Positions 30,139 through 38,287 of a stretch of 64,000 nucleotides of DNA are shown here, piece by piece (the first letter of the stretch is position 1; every line of letters begins with the position of its first letter). Origin of the DNA: Halomonas sp. GTDB lineage: Bacteria; Pseudomonadota; Gammaproteobacteria; Pseudomonadales; Halomonadaceae. The notes under the pieces were generated by a model that searched no databases, was not told the origin of the DNA, and worked only from the letters and a program-made list of their open reading frames with translations. The stretch covers positions 53,647 to 117,646 of the forward strand of contig NZ_JAFIFK010000088.1 of the NCBI RefSeq assembly GCF_020832045.1, given 5' to 3'. Made by a program: the position numbers and the translations under genes.

Positions 30139-30984
30139 CTACTCCTCGACCCACCAGTCGGCGTGGTAACGGCTCGTCTCGCCGAACAAGGGTGTAACTC
30201 GCGCCATGGCGGCGGCAAGGCGCTCATCGAGTCCCCATGGCGGATTGATGATCAGCATACCGCTGCCATACATGCCGCGCTCCTCGCCCGGCTCGCGCAG
30301 ACTCAGCTCGCTACGCCAGATCTTGCGCAGTCCACCGTCGCGCAGCCGCTCCAGCAATTCAGCGTGACGTCCTGCAGGAAGCAGTGGGTACCACACCAGC
30401 ATCACTGCATGGCGCGCCTTGCGCATCGCCGCCAACACACGCTGGGCTACCTCAGCATACTCATCCTTACGTTCGTAGCTGGGGTCGATCAAGACGCAAA
30501 GCCTGGGTGTGGCCACCGGCAGTTGGGCGATCAGTCCCGACAGGCCATCGCCATGAATGCGCCTTACGTTGGCGGGCAACGCCTGACGTGACAAGTGCTC
30601 GTGCTCCCCCGGGTGCAGCTCGAACAGCTGCAGGCGATCATCGCCGCGCAGCCGTTGGCCCAGCCACCAGGGCGAGCCGGGGTAGCTCTCGAGGCGGTCG
30701 TACGAGGGCTGCACACTGGCGATTGCCGCGAGCCAGTCCGCCAGCAACGGCTCGTCGCTCAGCGCCTGGCGCGAACGCCAGAGCGGCAGCACGCCGCTGC
30801 GATACTCGCCCAGTCGCTGAGTCTCGGCCGCGCCCAGCGGGTAGAGGCCTCGCCCGGCGTGGGTGTCGATGAAGGTGATCGGCGTCGCCTTGCGCAATAA
30901 ATGATCGATGGCCGCATGCAGCGTGAGATGCTTGTGTACGTCGGCGAAATTGCCGGCATGGTAGGCATGCTGATAGGAGAGCAT
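30139..30984 (-). CDS. rlmJ: 23S rRNA (adenine(2030)-N6)-methyltransferase
   Basis: SAM-dependent methyltransferase acting on A2030 of 23S rRNA. 281 residues, family length. N-terminal signature L-S-Y-Q-H-A-Y-H-A-G-N-F-A-D-V-H-K-H, SAM-site region D-T-H-A-G-R-G-L-Y near 40-48, and catalytic motif I-D-P-S-Y (the N6-adenine methyltransferase D-P-x-Y type). It is monocistronic by appearance, with mnmE converging on one side. Confidence 0.93.
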   Translation of the reverse strand: MLSYQHAYHAGNFADVHKHLTLHAAIDHLLRKATPITFIDTHAGRGLYPLGAAETQRLGEYRSGVLPLWRSRQALSDEPLLADWLAAIASVQPSYDRLESYPGSPWWLGQRLRGDDRLQLFELHPGEHEHLSRQALPANVRRIHGDGLSGLIAQLPVATPRLCVLIDPSYERKDEYAEVAQRVLAAMRKARHAVMLVWYPLLPAGRHAELLERLRDGGLRKIWRSELSLREPGEERGMYGSGMLIINPPWGLDERLAAAMARVTPLFGETSRYHADWWVEE

Positions 30985-31015
30985 GGCGGTTCAACCTTCG
31001 ACTGAATTAGAACGG

Positions 31016-31053
31016 AAAAACGCAGGCCCGCCACCTGGTGGGTGACGGGCCTG
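31016..31053 (-). terminator. Intrinsic terminator after the OmpA-family lipoprotein
   Basis: Read on the minus strand, CAGGCCCG and CGGGCCTG arms (31046-31053 and 31023-31030), extended by further GC pairs, are followed by GTTTTT (31016-31021). Confidence 0.8.
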
Positions 31054-31076
31054 ATGATGCCACGATGGAATCGAGT

Positions 31077-31754
31077 TTACTGGAACTGCGACTCGATGGG
31101 CGTCAGGGTGATCTCGACGCGACGGTTCTGAGCACGTCCTTCCTCGGTGGCGTTGGTGGCCACCGGCTGGCTGGGACCGTGGCCGGTCATGTTGAGCCGG
31201 TTACGCGCCACGCCGGACTGAGCCAGGTAGTTACCCACCGATTCGGCACGCCGCTCTGAGAGTTGCTGGTTGTAGCTGACGCTGCCGGTGCTGTCGGTAT
31301 GACCGGCGATGTTGACCCGCGTATCGGTGTACTGGGTGAGGATGTTGGCCACGTCGTTGAGGGCATTGCGTGCCGGCATGGTGAGTTCGCTGGAGTCGAA
31401 GCCGAAGGTCACGCTGCTGGGCATATTGAGCACGATGTCGTCGCCGCGGCGTTCAACGTCGACGCCAGTACCACGCATGCTTTCGCGCAGTTGCTGCTCC
31501 TGGCGATCCATATAGGCGCCGACACCGGCACCTGCTGCTGCACCCACGGCCGCTCCGATCAAGGCACGATCACGGCGGCTGGTGCTGCCGCTACCCGAGA
31601 GCGCACCCGCCGCTGCACCGACCGCAGCGCCTACCCCTGCCCCGGTCACGGTGCTGGAACGTTGAGTCTGGCCTGAATAGGGATCGGTCGTTGCGCAGCC
31701 GACGAGAAGAACGGCGGCAGCAAGAGGGGCAACGAGTCGAGACGCTTTGAACAT
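31077..31754 (-). CDS. OmpA-family outer-membrane lipoprotein (YiaD-like)
   Basis: 225 residues. Signal peptide with lipobox L-L-V-G-C (acylated Cys20), then a glycine-zipper region (about 37-80, alternating G-A-A-V-G-A repeats) likely to insert in or cross the membrane, then a C-terminal OmpA domain (about 105-220) with I-A-G-H-T-D-S-T-G-S and N-Q-x-L-S-x-R-R-A, which binds peptidoglycan. Residues after Cys20 (A, T) favour outer-membrane sorting. It resembles E. coli YiaD, an envelope-stability protein. Single gene with its own terminator. Confidence 0.88.
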   Translation of the reverse strand: MFKASRLVAPLAAAVLLVGCATTDPYSGQTQRSSTVTGAGVGAAVGAAAGALSGSGSTSRRDRALIGAAVGAAAGAGVGAYMDRQEQQLRESMRGTGVDVERRGDDIVLNMPSSVTFGFDSSELTMPARNALNDVANILTQYTDTRVNIAGHTDSTGSVSYNQQLSERRAESVGNYLAQSGVARNRLNMTGHGPSQPVATNATEEGRAQNRRVEITLTPIESQFQ

Positions 31755-31784
31755 GGACTATCTCCGGATCAGGGAAAAGCAGGG

Positions 31785-32984
31785 TTATTCTGTACCGGCA
31801 TCGCTTACGAGCGCCAGCAGCTCGTTCAAGAATAATAGACCTTGGGGCGAAGCCTGAAGCCTTTGTGCATCTTCCATGAGAAGTCCTTTATTTCGCGCCG
31901 CAACCAGACGCTCCAATAGCTCCTCGTGCGGCCGTCCGGTATGCGCACGCCAGTCGCTCATGCTTACCCCATCCACCAGGCGTAGCGCATTCATGGCGAA
32001 CTCCAGTGGCAGGTCGTTCTCCTCGATCTGCGTTTTACCGGCGAGAAACCCCCGTGGATCCTGAAGGCGGCGCAGGTAGGACTCGGGCTGGCGCGTTTTC
32101 CAGCGACGTTCGATGCGCAGCCGCCCTGACTCATCGAACGCGCTCAGCTTGCCGTGACTGCCGGCACCAATCCCCAGGTAATCACCGAAGCGCCAGTAGT
32201 TGAGGTTGTGGCGCGAGCGCCGGCCAGGCCGCGAATAGGCGGAAATCTCATAGCGTCCAAGTCCCGCTGACTCCAGTCGCTCGTGCCCCAGGTCCTGGAT
32301 GTCCCACAGGGTTTCTTCATGTGGCAACGGCGGCGGACGGGAATGAAACTCCGTGTTGGGTTCGAGCGTGAGTTGATACCAGGAAAGATGCTCCGGTGAC
32401 AGCGCCAGGGCGCACTCCAGGTCGGCCAGGGCCAGCTCCGGTGTCTGGCCAGGCAGACCGTGCATCATGTCAAGATTGAGATTGTCGAAGCCGGCGCTAC
32501 GCGCTTCCTTGACGGCAGCCACCGCATCGTCGCCGCTATGAATGCGCCCCAGAGCCGCCAGCTGGTGCGACTGGAAACTCTGCACGCCGAGCGAAAGTCG
32601 ATTGATGCCGGCCTCTCGATAGCCCTGGAAGCGTCCTCGCTCGAGCGTGCCGGGATTGGCCTCCAGAGTGATCTCGATGTCCTCGGCAAGCGGCAGCCGC
32701 TTGGCCAACGCCTCGAGGAAGCGCTCATAGAAGCCAGCCGACATCAGGCTCGGCGTTCCTCCGCCGATGAAGATGCTGACCAGGGGGCGATCCGCCGCCA
32801 GCGACAAATCAGCGTCGAGATCGGCCAGCAGAGCGGCGAGATACGCCTCCCCCGGCAGCTCGGCACCTCTACCCACGCCATGGGAGTTGAAATCGCAATA
32901 GGGACACTTGCGTACGCACCATGGCACGTGAACGTAAAGCGCCAGTGGCGGAAGCGCGGAAGATTGGCCAGTCGCAGCGGTCAT
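31785..32984 (-). CDS. hemW: Radical SAM heme chaperone HemW
   Basis: Radical-SAM protein related to oxygen-independent coproporphyrinogen oxidase; family members deliver heme rather than decarboxylate coproporphyrinogen. 399 residues. The 4Fe-4S motif is Cys23-x3-Cys27-x2-Cys30 (C-V-R-K-C-P-Y-C-D-F), then the G-G-G-T-P-S SAM motif near 75-80, and a C-terminal HemN-like winged-helix region from about 300. It overlaps rdgB by 4 nt (ATGA), the common rdgB-hemW pair. HemW assignment over HemN follows from length and the C-D-F-N-S-H context. Confidence 0.92.
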   Translation of the reverse strand: MTAATGQSSALPPLALYVHVPWCVRKCPYCDFNSHGVGRGAELPGEAYLAALLADLDADLSLAADRPLVSIFIGGGTPSLMSAGFYERFLEALAKRLPLAEDIEITLEANPGTLERGRFQGYREAGINRLSLGVQSFQSHQLAALGRIHSGDDAVAAVKEARSAGFDNLNLDMMHGLPGQTPELALADLECALALSPEHLSWYQLTLEPNTEFHSRPPPLPHEETLWDIQDLGHERLESAGLGRYEISAYSRPGRRSRHNLNYWRFGDYLGIGAGSHGKLSAFDESGRLRIERRWKTRQPESYLRRLQDPRGFLAGKTQIEENDLPLEFAMNALRLVDGVSMSDWRAHTGRPHEELLERLVAARNKGLLMEDAQRLQASPQGLLFLNELLALVSDAGTE

Positions 32985-33595
32985 CGGTTCCGGGTCGTCT
33001 CGCCCAGAGTTGCCGCCATGGCTTCGAGGGCTCGTCCGCGATGGCTCAAGCGGTTCTTCTCCTCTGATCCGAGCTCCGCCACGCTCTTGCCGAGTTCGGG
33101 TAGCCAGAACAAAGAATCATAGCCGAATCCACCCTCTCCACGCGGCTGCAGGAGAATTTCCCCTTCCCAACTGCGCTGGACGATGAGCGGCACAGGATCG
33201 TCGGCGTGGCGCAGATAAACCAGTGCACACCAGTAACGCGCACTGCGGGCGCTACCGCTCGCTCCAGCCATGGCCTCGAGAAGCTTGGCATTGTTGCGTT
33301 GATCGCTCTTCGGTTCCCCGGCATAGCGGGCCGAATAGATCCCCGGTTGCCCCGAAAGGGCATCGACCTCGAGCCCGGAGTCGTCCGCCAGCGCCGGTAA
33401 CCCACTGATGCGACATGCCTCCCGAGCCTTGAGCAATGCGTTCTCAATGAATGTAAGGCCGGTCTCTTCGACATCCACGACACCGAATTCGGACTGGGGG
33501 CGGATGCGCAACCCGAGGACTGCGAAAAGCTGACCGAACTCTCGGATCTTGCCGGGATTTCCACTGGCCAGCACCAGCTCATCTACAGGGGGCAT
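32981..33595 (-). CDS. rdgB: XTP/dITP diphosphatase (non-canonical purine NTP pyrophosphatase)
   Basis: Removes dITP, XTP and related deaminated purine nucleotides from the pool. 204 residues, usual length. N-terminal L-A-S-G-N-P-G-K-I-R-E-F near 9-20 binds the triphosphate; A-D-D-S-G-L-E-V-D-A-L near 72-82 contains the catalytic aspartate; G-F-G-Y-D-S-L-F-W and S-H-R-G-R-A-L close the active site. First gene of a two-gene unit with hemW. The AT-rich curli leader region begins just upstream. Confidence 0.95.
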   Translation of the reverse strand: MPPVDELVLASGNPGKIREFGQLFAVLGLRIRPQSEFGVVDVEETGLTFIENALLKAREACRISGLPALADDSGLEVDALSGQPGIYSARYAGEPKSDQRNNAKLLEAMAGASGSARSARYWCALVYLRHADDPVPLIVQRSWEGEILLQPRGEGGFGYDSLFWLPELGKSVAELGSEEKNRLSHRGRALEAMAATLGETTRNR

Positions 33596-34378
33596 GACGA
33601 CTCCTTGAGAGGTTTTACGCAGCGCTCATGTTACACGAGGCGGCAAAAAAAGTAGCCCGCAACCTATAGCGCCACCACTCGGAAGATGGCCACGGCTCAT
33701 TCGCAAGAACTAATCCAAAAAAGCGTTGCTGCACATAATGTAGCTGGGATTATTGAGCCATCTTATGTAACATATATTTACATTGTAAATTGACATGAAT
33801 ATTCTTAGGCGAATTGATGCCTGTTACGTAGACGGTCACGGGTCTGATAGCAAGAGGCGCGAACTACTGGAAAAAAACCGATTCAGCACCGAATATAAAT
33901 AACCCCATGTTTTTTAACAACTTAGCCCCGTGATTCATTCAACACAAAGCTCTACTAAGCAACTAAACTTATAAAAATAACAAAGAATTCGAAGTAGCTG
34001 TCTCCATCTGAGCCACGGCAAGGGTGCAGGACCGGCTTCAGCTACAGCGTAACGAACAGATCGAGGCGGCTGCAGGCGCACCTTTGAGTCTGGACGAATC
34101 GGTGAGCTGCCTCTAAGCGACTGAAACGCCTATTTTTAATAGTAGATATAGCGAACGAGAAATAGGACGAAGGATTTGAGTGACGGAGTGGGGAAATGAC
34201 AGTGCTCAAGAGCCAAGACCCTAATGCGTTGACAAAAAGCGACACTCACAAGTCTTTCTTAACATGGAGTCGTCATGTCTGCACAAATTATTCGCAATGA
34301 ACTGACTTTTAATGGTTTTCTTCTATCGCCCAGAGCAGGTCATCACCTTGCCAAGACGTGTTAGTAGCCTTAGATGCG

Positions 34379-34392
34379 TCATACCGGTATGA
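34379..34392. promoter_or_regulatory. Perfect 14-nt palindrome, possible operator
   Basis: TCATACCGGTATGA is self-complementary throughout. It lies 146 nt upstream of the first regulator. The binding protein is unknown. Confidence 0.35.
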
Positions 34393-34482
34393 GAATCTAA
34401 AACCAAATAGAATAAAAAGGACTTCTTTCATGCGAAAAACTTATTACCGGATTTCAAAAATTTGTCCGAGACTCCATGGACG

Positions 34483-34507
34483 TACATTAATTACATTTAT
34501 TTACATT
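34483..34507 (+). repeat. Three helically phased TACATT repeats
   Basis: TACATT starts at 34483, 34492 and 34502, spaced 9 and 10 nt, close to one helical turn, so the copies face the same side of the DNA. The last copy ends 30 nt before the regulator start. TTTACATT recurs at 33777-33784 and at 35420-35427 before the second regulator. Confidence 0.45.
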
Positions 34508-34537
34508 TAGAAATACAAACCCAGGGAGGCCAGATAT

Positions 34538-35206
34538 ATGGGAAGCCAGGAAGCAAAAATTCTTCTCGTGACCGACATAAATCCTCAATCCAAGCTATTC
34601 ATCGAGCATCTTCAGCGGCAGTTGAGCTATGAAGTGATCGCCACTGACACAGAGGACATGCCCCGCTTGGATGACGAGAGCGTACTGGTGATTCTCGATC
34701 TGGATCATCTGAGCGAAGTCGGCATGCAGAAGTGGCAAACGGCCGTGGACGGTAAGGAAAGCATCAGCCTTGCTGCGTTCAATGTTCGCGGTGAAGACCA
34801 CGCAGTGGAGCTCCTTTCGTCGCTCAACCTTCAGGGTATTTTCTACCGCGATGACAGTATGGAGCTGATTTGCAAGGGGGTCGAGGCTCTGCAAAGTGGT
34901 AGCCTTTGGATGTCTCGGGCCTTGATGTCACGCATGATCCAGCTATTGCGTCGCCAACAAATGAACTCTTATCGCCCGGCCTGCGGCCTGACGCAACGTG
35001 AGCTGGAAATCATCGGTCTGCTGGGTACCGGGGCTACCAACGCAGAAATCGCCGAGAAGCTATTCGTCAGCGAACACACCGTAAAGTCTCACCTATATAA
35101 CATCTTTCGAAAAATCAAGGTGCACAATCGACTGCAGGCCATGAACTGGGCGAGGCGTAATCTATTCAGTGTCCCCCCCAGCTACAAGCGAGATTCGAGA
35201 CATTAG
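34538..35206 (+). CDS. LuxR-family transcriptional regulator, VpsT/CsgD-like (first copy)
   Basis: 222 residues: an N-terminal receiver-like domain (about 5-120) and a LuxR helix-turn-helix (about 150-207) with L-T-Q-R-E-L-E-I-I-G and H-T-V-K-S-H-L-Y-N-I-F-R-K. W-M-S-R at 124-127 fits the W-[FLM]-[TS]-R cyclic-di-GMP-binding motif known from VpsT, just after the receiver domain. The start has GGGAGG upstream. It is first in a co-directional row leading into csgEFG, so it most likely controls curli genes; ligand and targets are inference. A weak hairpin terminator (35253-35281) follows. Confidence 0.88.
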   Translation: MGSQEAKILLVTDINPQSKLFIEHLQRQLSYEVIATDTEDMPRLDDESVLVILDLDHLSEVGMQKWQTAVDGKESISLAAFNVRGEDHAVELLSSLNLQGIFYRDDSMELICKGVEALQSGSLWMSRALMSRMIQLLRRQQMNSYRPACGLTQRELEIIGLLGTGATNAEIAEKLFVSEHTVKSHLYNIFRKIKVHNRLQAMNWARRNLFSVPPSYKRDSRH

Positions 35207-35515
35207 ACTACGAATAGTCTCGTTGGCGTAGAGCGCTAGGAAACCACTCCTGGCCAGCAGCACCACTGCTGGCTGGCTTTCGCATGGCTGACGTATAGAA
35301 ACTCGAATTGTTGCTATTCGTCAGCAGCTTTATCTGCTGACCTCAAGCCTCATCTGTCTCACAGGCAAGTATGAGAAATATCAGCTTTCATTACCTTTCA
35401 ACACGATCTATAACATAACTTTACATTAAGCAGACTGGCTTACCTGGGTACTGCCACGAAGGCGACTTGCACCGAACGAAAAATGAGGGCGGCTAATCCG
35501 CCAAGGGGATTAGGA
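35207..35515. other. 309-nt spacer between the two regulators
   Basis: Holds a terminator-like hairpin (GCCAGCAG 35253-35260 / CTGCTGGC 35266-35273, then TTT), a second hairpin (GTCAGCAG 35320-35327 / CTGCTGAC 35334-35341) and a TTTACATT element at 35420-35427 in AT-rich sequence. The second regulator therefore probably has its own promoter. Confidence 0.5.
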
Positions 35516-36220
35516 ATGGAATTGGGAAAGGGAATTATCCTACTGGCCACCGACAGCAATCCGCAGACTCAGCTTTTTGCTGACTATCTTCGCCAACACA
35601 TGCAATGCGAGCTGTGTGTCGTTTCCCCTGTCGTTTCAAATGAAACGACTATTACGGTCGAACGATCTCCTCAGGACCGCGTACTGATCATGCTGGATAT
35701 GGACCACCTTGACGAAGCGGCACTGCAAGCTTGGCATGCTCAATATCATGACCAGCCACAGTGGATTCTGACGATCTTCAATCTGAAGAATGAGGAACAG
35801 GCTGCTCAGCTAATGAAGTTAGTACTGATACAAGGTGTCTTCTACCGCACCGACAGCCTTGAGCTAATCAGAAAGGGAATAGAGCGCCTACTAGACGGTG
35901 ATTTCTGGATATCACGGACGCTCATGACGCGAATGATAGATTTTTATCGTCGGCAGCAGATGAACTGCTACCGGCCCGCCTGTGGCATCACTCAACGCGA
36001 GCTGGAGATCATTGGGTTGCTCGGTTCAGGTGCCTCAAATAACCAAATAGCGGAGCGTCTCTTCGTCAGTGAATACACGGTGAAATCTCACCTTTACAAT
36101 ATTTTTCGAAAGATCAACGTCACCAATCGTATGCAAGCCGTGAACTGGGCAAGACAGAATCTAGCCCCGCCGCCGCCGTTGTCACTGCAACGTACTCAAA
36201 GACATTCACCCAGCCACTGA
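35516..36220 (+). CDS. LuxR-family transcriptional regulator, VpsT/CsgD-like (second copy)
   Basis: 234 residues from ATG 35516, which has AAGGGG 7 nt upstream; an ATG 33 nt earlier lacks one. Same architecture as the first copy and clearly a paralog: both share R-R-Q-Q-M-N, Y-R-P-A-C-G, T-Q-R-E-L-E-I-I-G-L-L-G and T-V-K-S-H-L-Y-N-I-F-R-K-I. The cyclic-di-GMP-type motif reads W-I-S-R (131-134), with Ile where VpsT-type motifs have Phe, Leu or Met, so ligand binding may be altered. It ends in a Pro-rich tail. Only 19 nt separate it from csgE, suggesting one transcript with csgEFG. Confidence 0.87.
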   Translation: MELGKGIILLATDSNPQTQLFADYLRQHMQCELCVVSPVVSNETTITVERSPQDRVLIMLDMDHLDEAALQAWHAQYHDQPQWILTIFNLKNEEQAAQLMKLVLIQGVFYRTDSLELIRKGIERLLDGDFWISRTLMTRMIDFYRRQQMNCYRPACGITQRELEIIGLLGSGASNNQIAERLFVSEYTVKSHLYNIFRKINVTNRMQAVNWARQNLAPPPPLSLQRTQRHSPSH

Positions 36221-36239
36221 TTAATAGCAGGCAAGAGCG

Positions 36240-36770
36240 ATGGCTTTCTTCTGCAGCAAAACGGGGCTGACCATTTTGCTCCTGGTATCCACCGCATTGG
36301 CCCTAGCGGAACCGGACCAGCCTGGTCCCAGCCTGCCGACTACGCCAACGGAGCCTTCGGCGCCCCGGTCTTCGATGGCAGAAGAATCGTTGGAGGAGGG
36401 CAGAGCAACGGAAGAGCTATCGCGTCAATTCCGCCTCGGCGAGCCGGGCCTGGCAGGTGTCATCGTGGACCGAACCATCACCATGATGGGCAAAACCTTC
36501 TATCGCCGTTTCAGCCAGTTAGGCGCAGACAGCCATGTCCTTACGCATACGACACTGTCCGTACACGAGAGACCCGATGCGCGCTGGGGGAGCCAGGTGT
36601 GGGTTTCCGAGAACAATCGAATTCTCTTCCAGGCCACGCTACCTCCTCGACTGAGCGACATCGATCACTATGCCGAGGCGGCCGTGGAACAGGTCGAACA
36701 GCTTCTGGTACAGCGCAGCATTCTGCAGGCACTCGAGAGCGACCCGGACCTGGCGGATGAAGAAATCTAG
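36240..36770 (+). CDS. csgE: Curli assembly protein CsgE
   Basis: Periplasmic adaptor that caps CsgG and directs curlin subunits into the pore. 176 residues: signal peptide about 1-23 (cleavage after A-L-A), a Pro-rich, low-complexity linker (24-60), and the CsgE domain (about 60-172) with G-V-I-V-D-R-T-I-T-M-M-G-K-x-F-Y-R-R-F and V-W-V-S-E-N-N-R-I-L-F-Q. The linker makes it longer than E. coli CsgE (129 aa). Followed after 31 nt by csgF. Confidence 0.9.
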   Translation: MAFFCSKTGLTILLLVSTALALAEPDQPGPSLPTTPTEPSAPRSSMAEESLEEGRATEELSRQFRLGEPGLAGVIVDRTITMMGKTFYRRFSQLGADSHVLTHTTLSVHERPDARWGSQVWVSENNRILFQATLPPRLSDIDHYAEAAVEQVEQLLVQRSILQALESDPDLADEEI

Positions 36771-36801
36771 CAGGAAGGATTCACGACAAGGAGTACACAC
36801 C

Positions 36802-37227
36802 ATGAAGATGCCACGTTACCTGCACATACTGTGCCTCACCGGTACGCTACTGGCCCAGGTTGCCAGCGTACAGGCGGGAGAGCTCATTTACCGCCCGATC
36901 AATCCTTCGTTCGGTGGCGACCCGTTGCTCGGCAACCACCTGCTCAACAAGGCCCAGGCCCAGGATACGAATCGCGATCCCAACGCCCCGGACTTCGGCA
37001 GGTTCTCAGAAGTCGACTTCTTTCTACAGGACCTGCGCGCCGATCTTATTAACCGTGCCATCGACGGTGCACTCGATCCCGATAATCCCGGGGGAAACGA
37101 GAGCGTTATCGATAACTCTGCGCTCAATGTCAGGTTCGTCAATGTGGGCGGTGGTGCATTTCAAATGGTCATTACCGACAAGAGAACCAATGAAGTAACG
37201 CGTATCGATTTCGGAACGCCATTCTAA
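36802..37227 (+). CDS. csgF: Curli assembly protein CsgF
   Basis: Couples nucleation by CsgB to the CsgG pore on the cell surface. 141 residues: signal peptide about 1-25, then the mature N-terminus G-E-L-I-Y-R-P-I-N-P-S-F-G-G, which matches the N-P-x-F-G-G segment that in E. coli threads into the CsgG channel, followed by H-L-L-N-K-A-Q-A-Q. The start at 36802 has AAGGAG 8 nt upstream; a longer frame from 36670 overlaps csgE and lacks a signal peptide. Confidence 0.93.
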   Translation: MKMPRYLHILCLTGTLLAQVASVQAGELIYRPINPSFGGDPLLGNHLLNKAQAQDTNRDPNAPDFGRFSEVDFFLQDLRADLINRAIDGALDPDNPGGNESVIDNSALNVRFVNVGGGAFQMVITDKRTNEVTRIDFGTPF

Positions 37228-37240
37228 GGGAGACTGAGGT

Positions 37241-38077
37241 ATGAAAAGATTGAGAATCGTCCTCTTCTCGGCGCTGGTATTCCTGAGCGGTTGCGTCGGT
37301 ATGGTCACCTCGCCGGAGGGCCTGGAAGGGGCACCGGCCACCTTGGTGCCACGGTCAGGAACCTACATGGATCTGGTCCGGTTACCACGGCCAGCAGCAC
37401 CCATTTTGGCAGCCGTTTATGATTTCAGGGATCAGACAGGGCAGTATCGTCCTCAGCCCGCCAGCACCTTTTCTACTGCGGTGACTCAGGGTGGGGCCGC
37501 CATGCTGAGTTCCGCCTTGGCTGACTCAGGATGGTTCGTGCCACTTGAACGCGTCGGCTTGCAAAACTTGCTCACTGAGCGACGTATTATTCGTGCGAAT
37601 CTTGAACGCAGTGGACGTGAGGACGAGCTCGGTTCTCTTCTTGCGGCGCGAATCCTGATGGAAGGCGGGATTATCGCTTACGATTCCAATATGAAGACGG
37701 GCGGGGTCGGTGCAGAATATTTCGGCATCGGATCGTCGACCCAGTACCAAGTCGATCAAGTTACCGTCAACCTTCGTGCCGTTGACATCGCCACCGGTGA
37801 AGTGCTTTCCAGTGTTACCACCAGCAAGACGGTTTACTCTTATGAGGTGCGCGCAGGTGTCTATCGGTTTGTAAGCTTCCGACGTTTGCTTGAGGCCGAG
37901 GCAGGTTATACCCACAATGAACCAGTGCAGATGGCCGTGATGTCAGCGATTGAATCGGCAGTCATCCATCTCGTAACCCAAGGAATTGATCGTGGGCTTT
38001 GGAATCTAGCCAACCCGGCTGAGAGCAATAATGAAATACTCACGGCTTATCGTGATGCCTCTGCTCCCATGCTTTGA
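37241..38077 (+). CDS. csgG: Curli secretion channel lipoprotein CsgG
   Basis: Outer-membrane lipoprotein forming the nonameric curlin export pore. 278 residues with lipobox L-S-G-C (Cys18). F-S-T-A-V, W-F-V-P-L-E-R-V-G-L-Q-N-L-L-T-E-R-R-I-I-R and Y-D-F-R-D-Q-T-G-Q are strongly conserved with E. coli CsgG. The constriction segment reads P-Q-P-A-S-T-F (71-77): aligned with E. coli Tyr51, Asn55 and Phe56 it has Gln72, Thr76 and Phe77, so two of the three gate residues differ. Last gene of the csgEFG group; terminator follows. Confidence 0.95.
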   Translation: MKRLRIVLFSALVFLSGCVGMVTSPEGLEGAPATLVPRSGTYMDLVRLPRPAAPILAAVYDFRDQTGQYRPQPASTFSTAVTQGGAAMLSSALADSGWFVPLERVGLQNLLTERRIIRANLERSGREDELGSLLAARILMEGGIIAYDSNMKTGGVGAEYFGIGSSTQYQVDQVTVNLRAVDIATGEVLSSVTTSKTVYSYEVRAGVYRFVSFRRLLEAEAGYTHNEPVQMAVMSAIESAVIHLVTQGIDRGLWNLANPAESNNEILTAYRDASAPML

Positions 38078-38093
38078 AAAATCGCCTCTTCTT

Positions 38094-38122
38094 AAAAAGC
38101 ACCTATTTCGGGTGCTTTTTTT
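38094..38122 (+). terminator. Intrinsic terminator after csgG
   Basis: AAAAAGCACC (38094-38103) pairs with GGTGCTTTTT (38111-38120), followed by more T. Confidence 0.85.
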
Positions 38123-38287
38123 ATTTCAGAGTAAGAAAGCGACACATTGGTCTGGCAAAAATCTCATACTTTCGAAGAAAGGATAGTGCTAAAAAAATAG
38201 TCTTGTACTTGAACCTTACGAACGATGGCACGACTTGTAAAATAAGTTGACACTGTAACTCAACGTAAAATCGATAGAGTAAGTGCC

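Larger units (their letters stand above)
33596..34537. other. 942-nt AT-rich gene-free region upstream of the curli regulators
   Basis: Base composition drops sharply relative to both neighbours. Visible elements: a near-palindrome TTTACATTGTAAA at 33777-33789, a perfect 14-nt palindrome TCATACCGGTATGA at 34379-34392, and three TACATT copies at 34483, 34492 and 34502 just before the first regulator. A GC-richer stretch at 34024-34116 is open for 31 codons and ends in TAA, perhaps a gene remnant. No convincing complete gene; a long upstream regulatory region is typical for csgD-type genes. Confidence 0.6.

Noticed and set aside
34042..34245. 67-codon minus-strand frame in the curli leader
   Set aside because: No ribosome-binding site, atypical composition and no recognisable protein features; overlaps the plus-strand remnant candidate.
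35630..35649. GTCGTTTCA / TGAAACGAC inverted repeat in the second regulator gene
   Set aside because: It resembles parS superficially but lacks the CACGTG core and lies in coding sequence with no other support.
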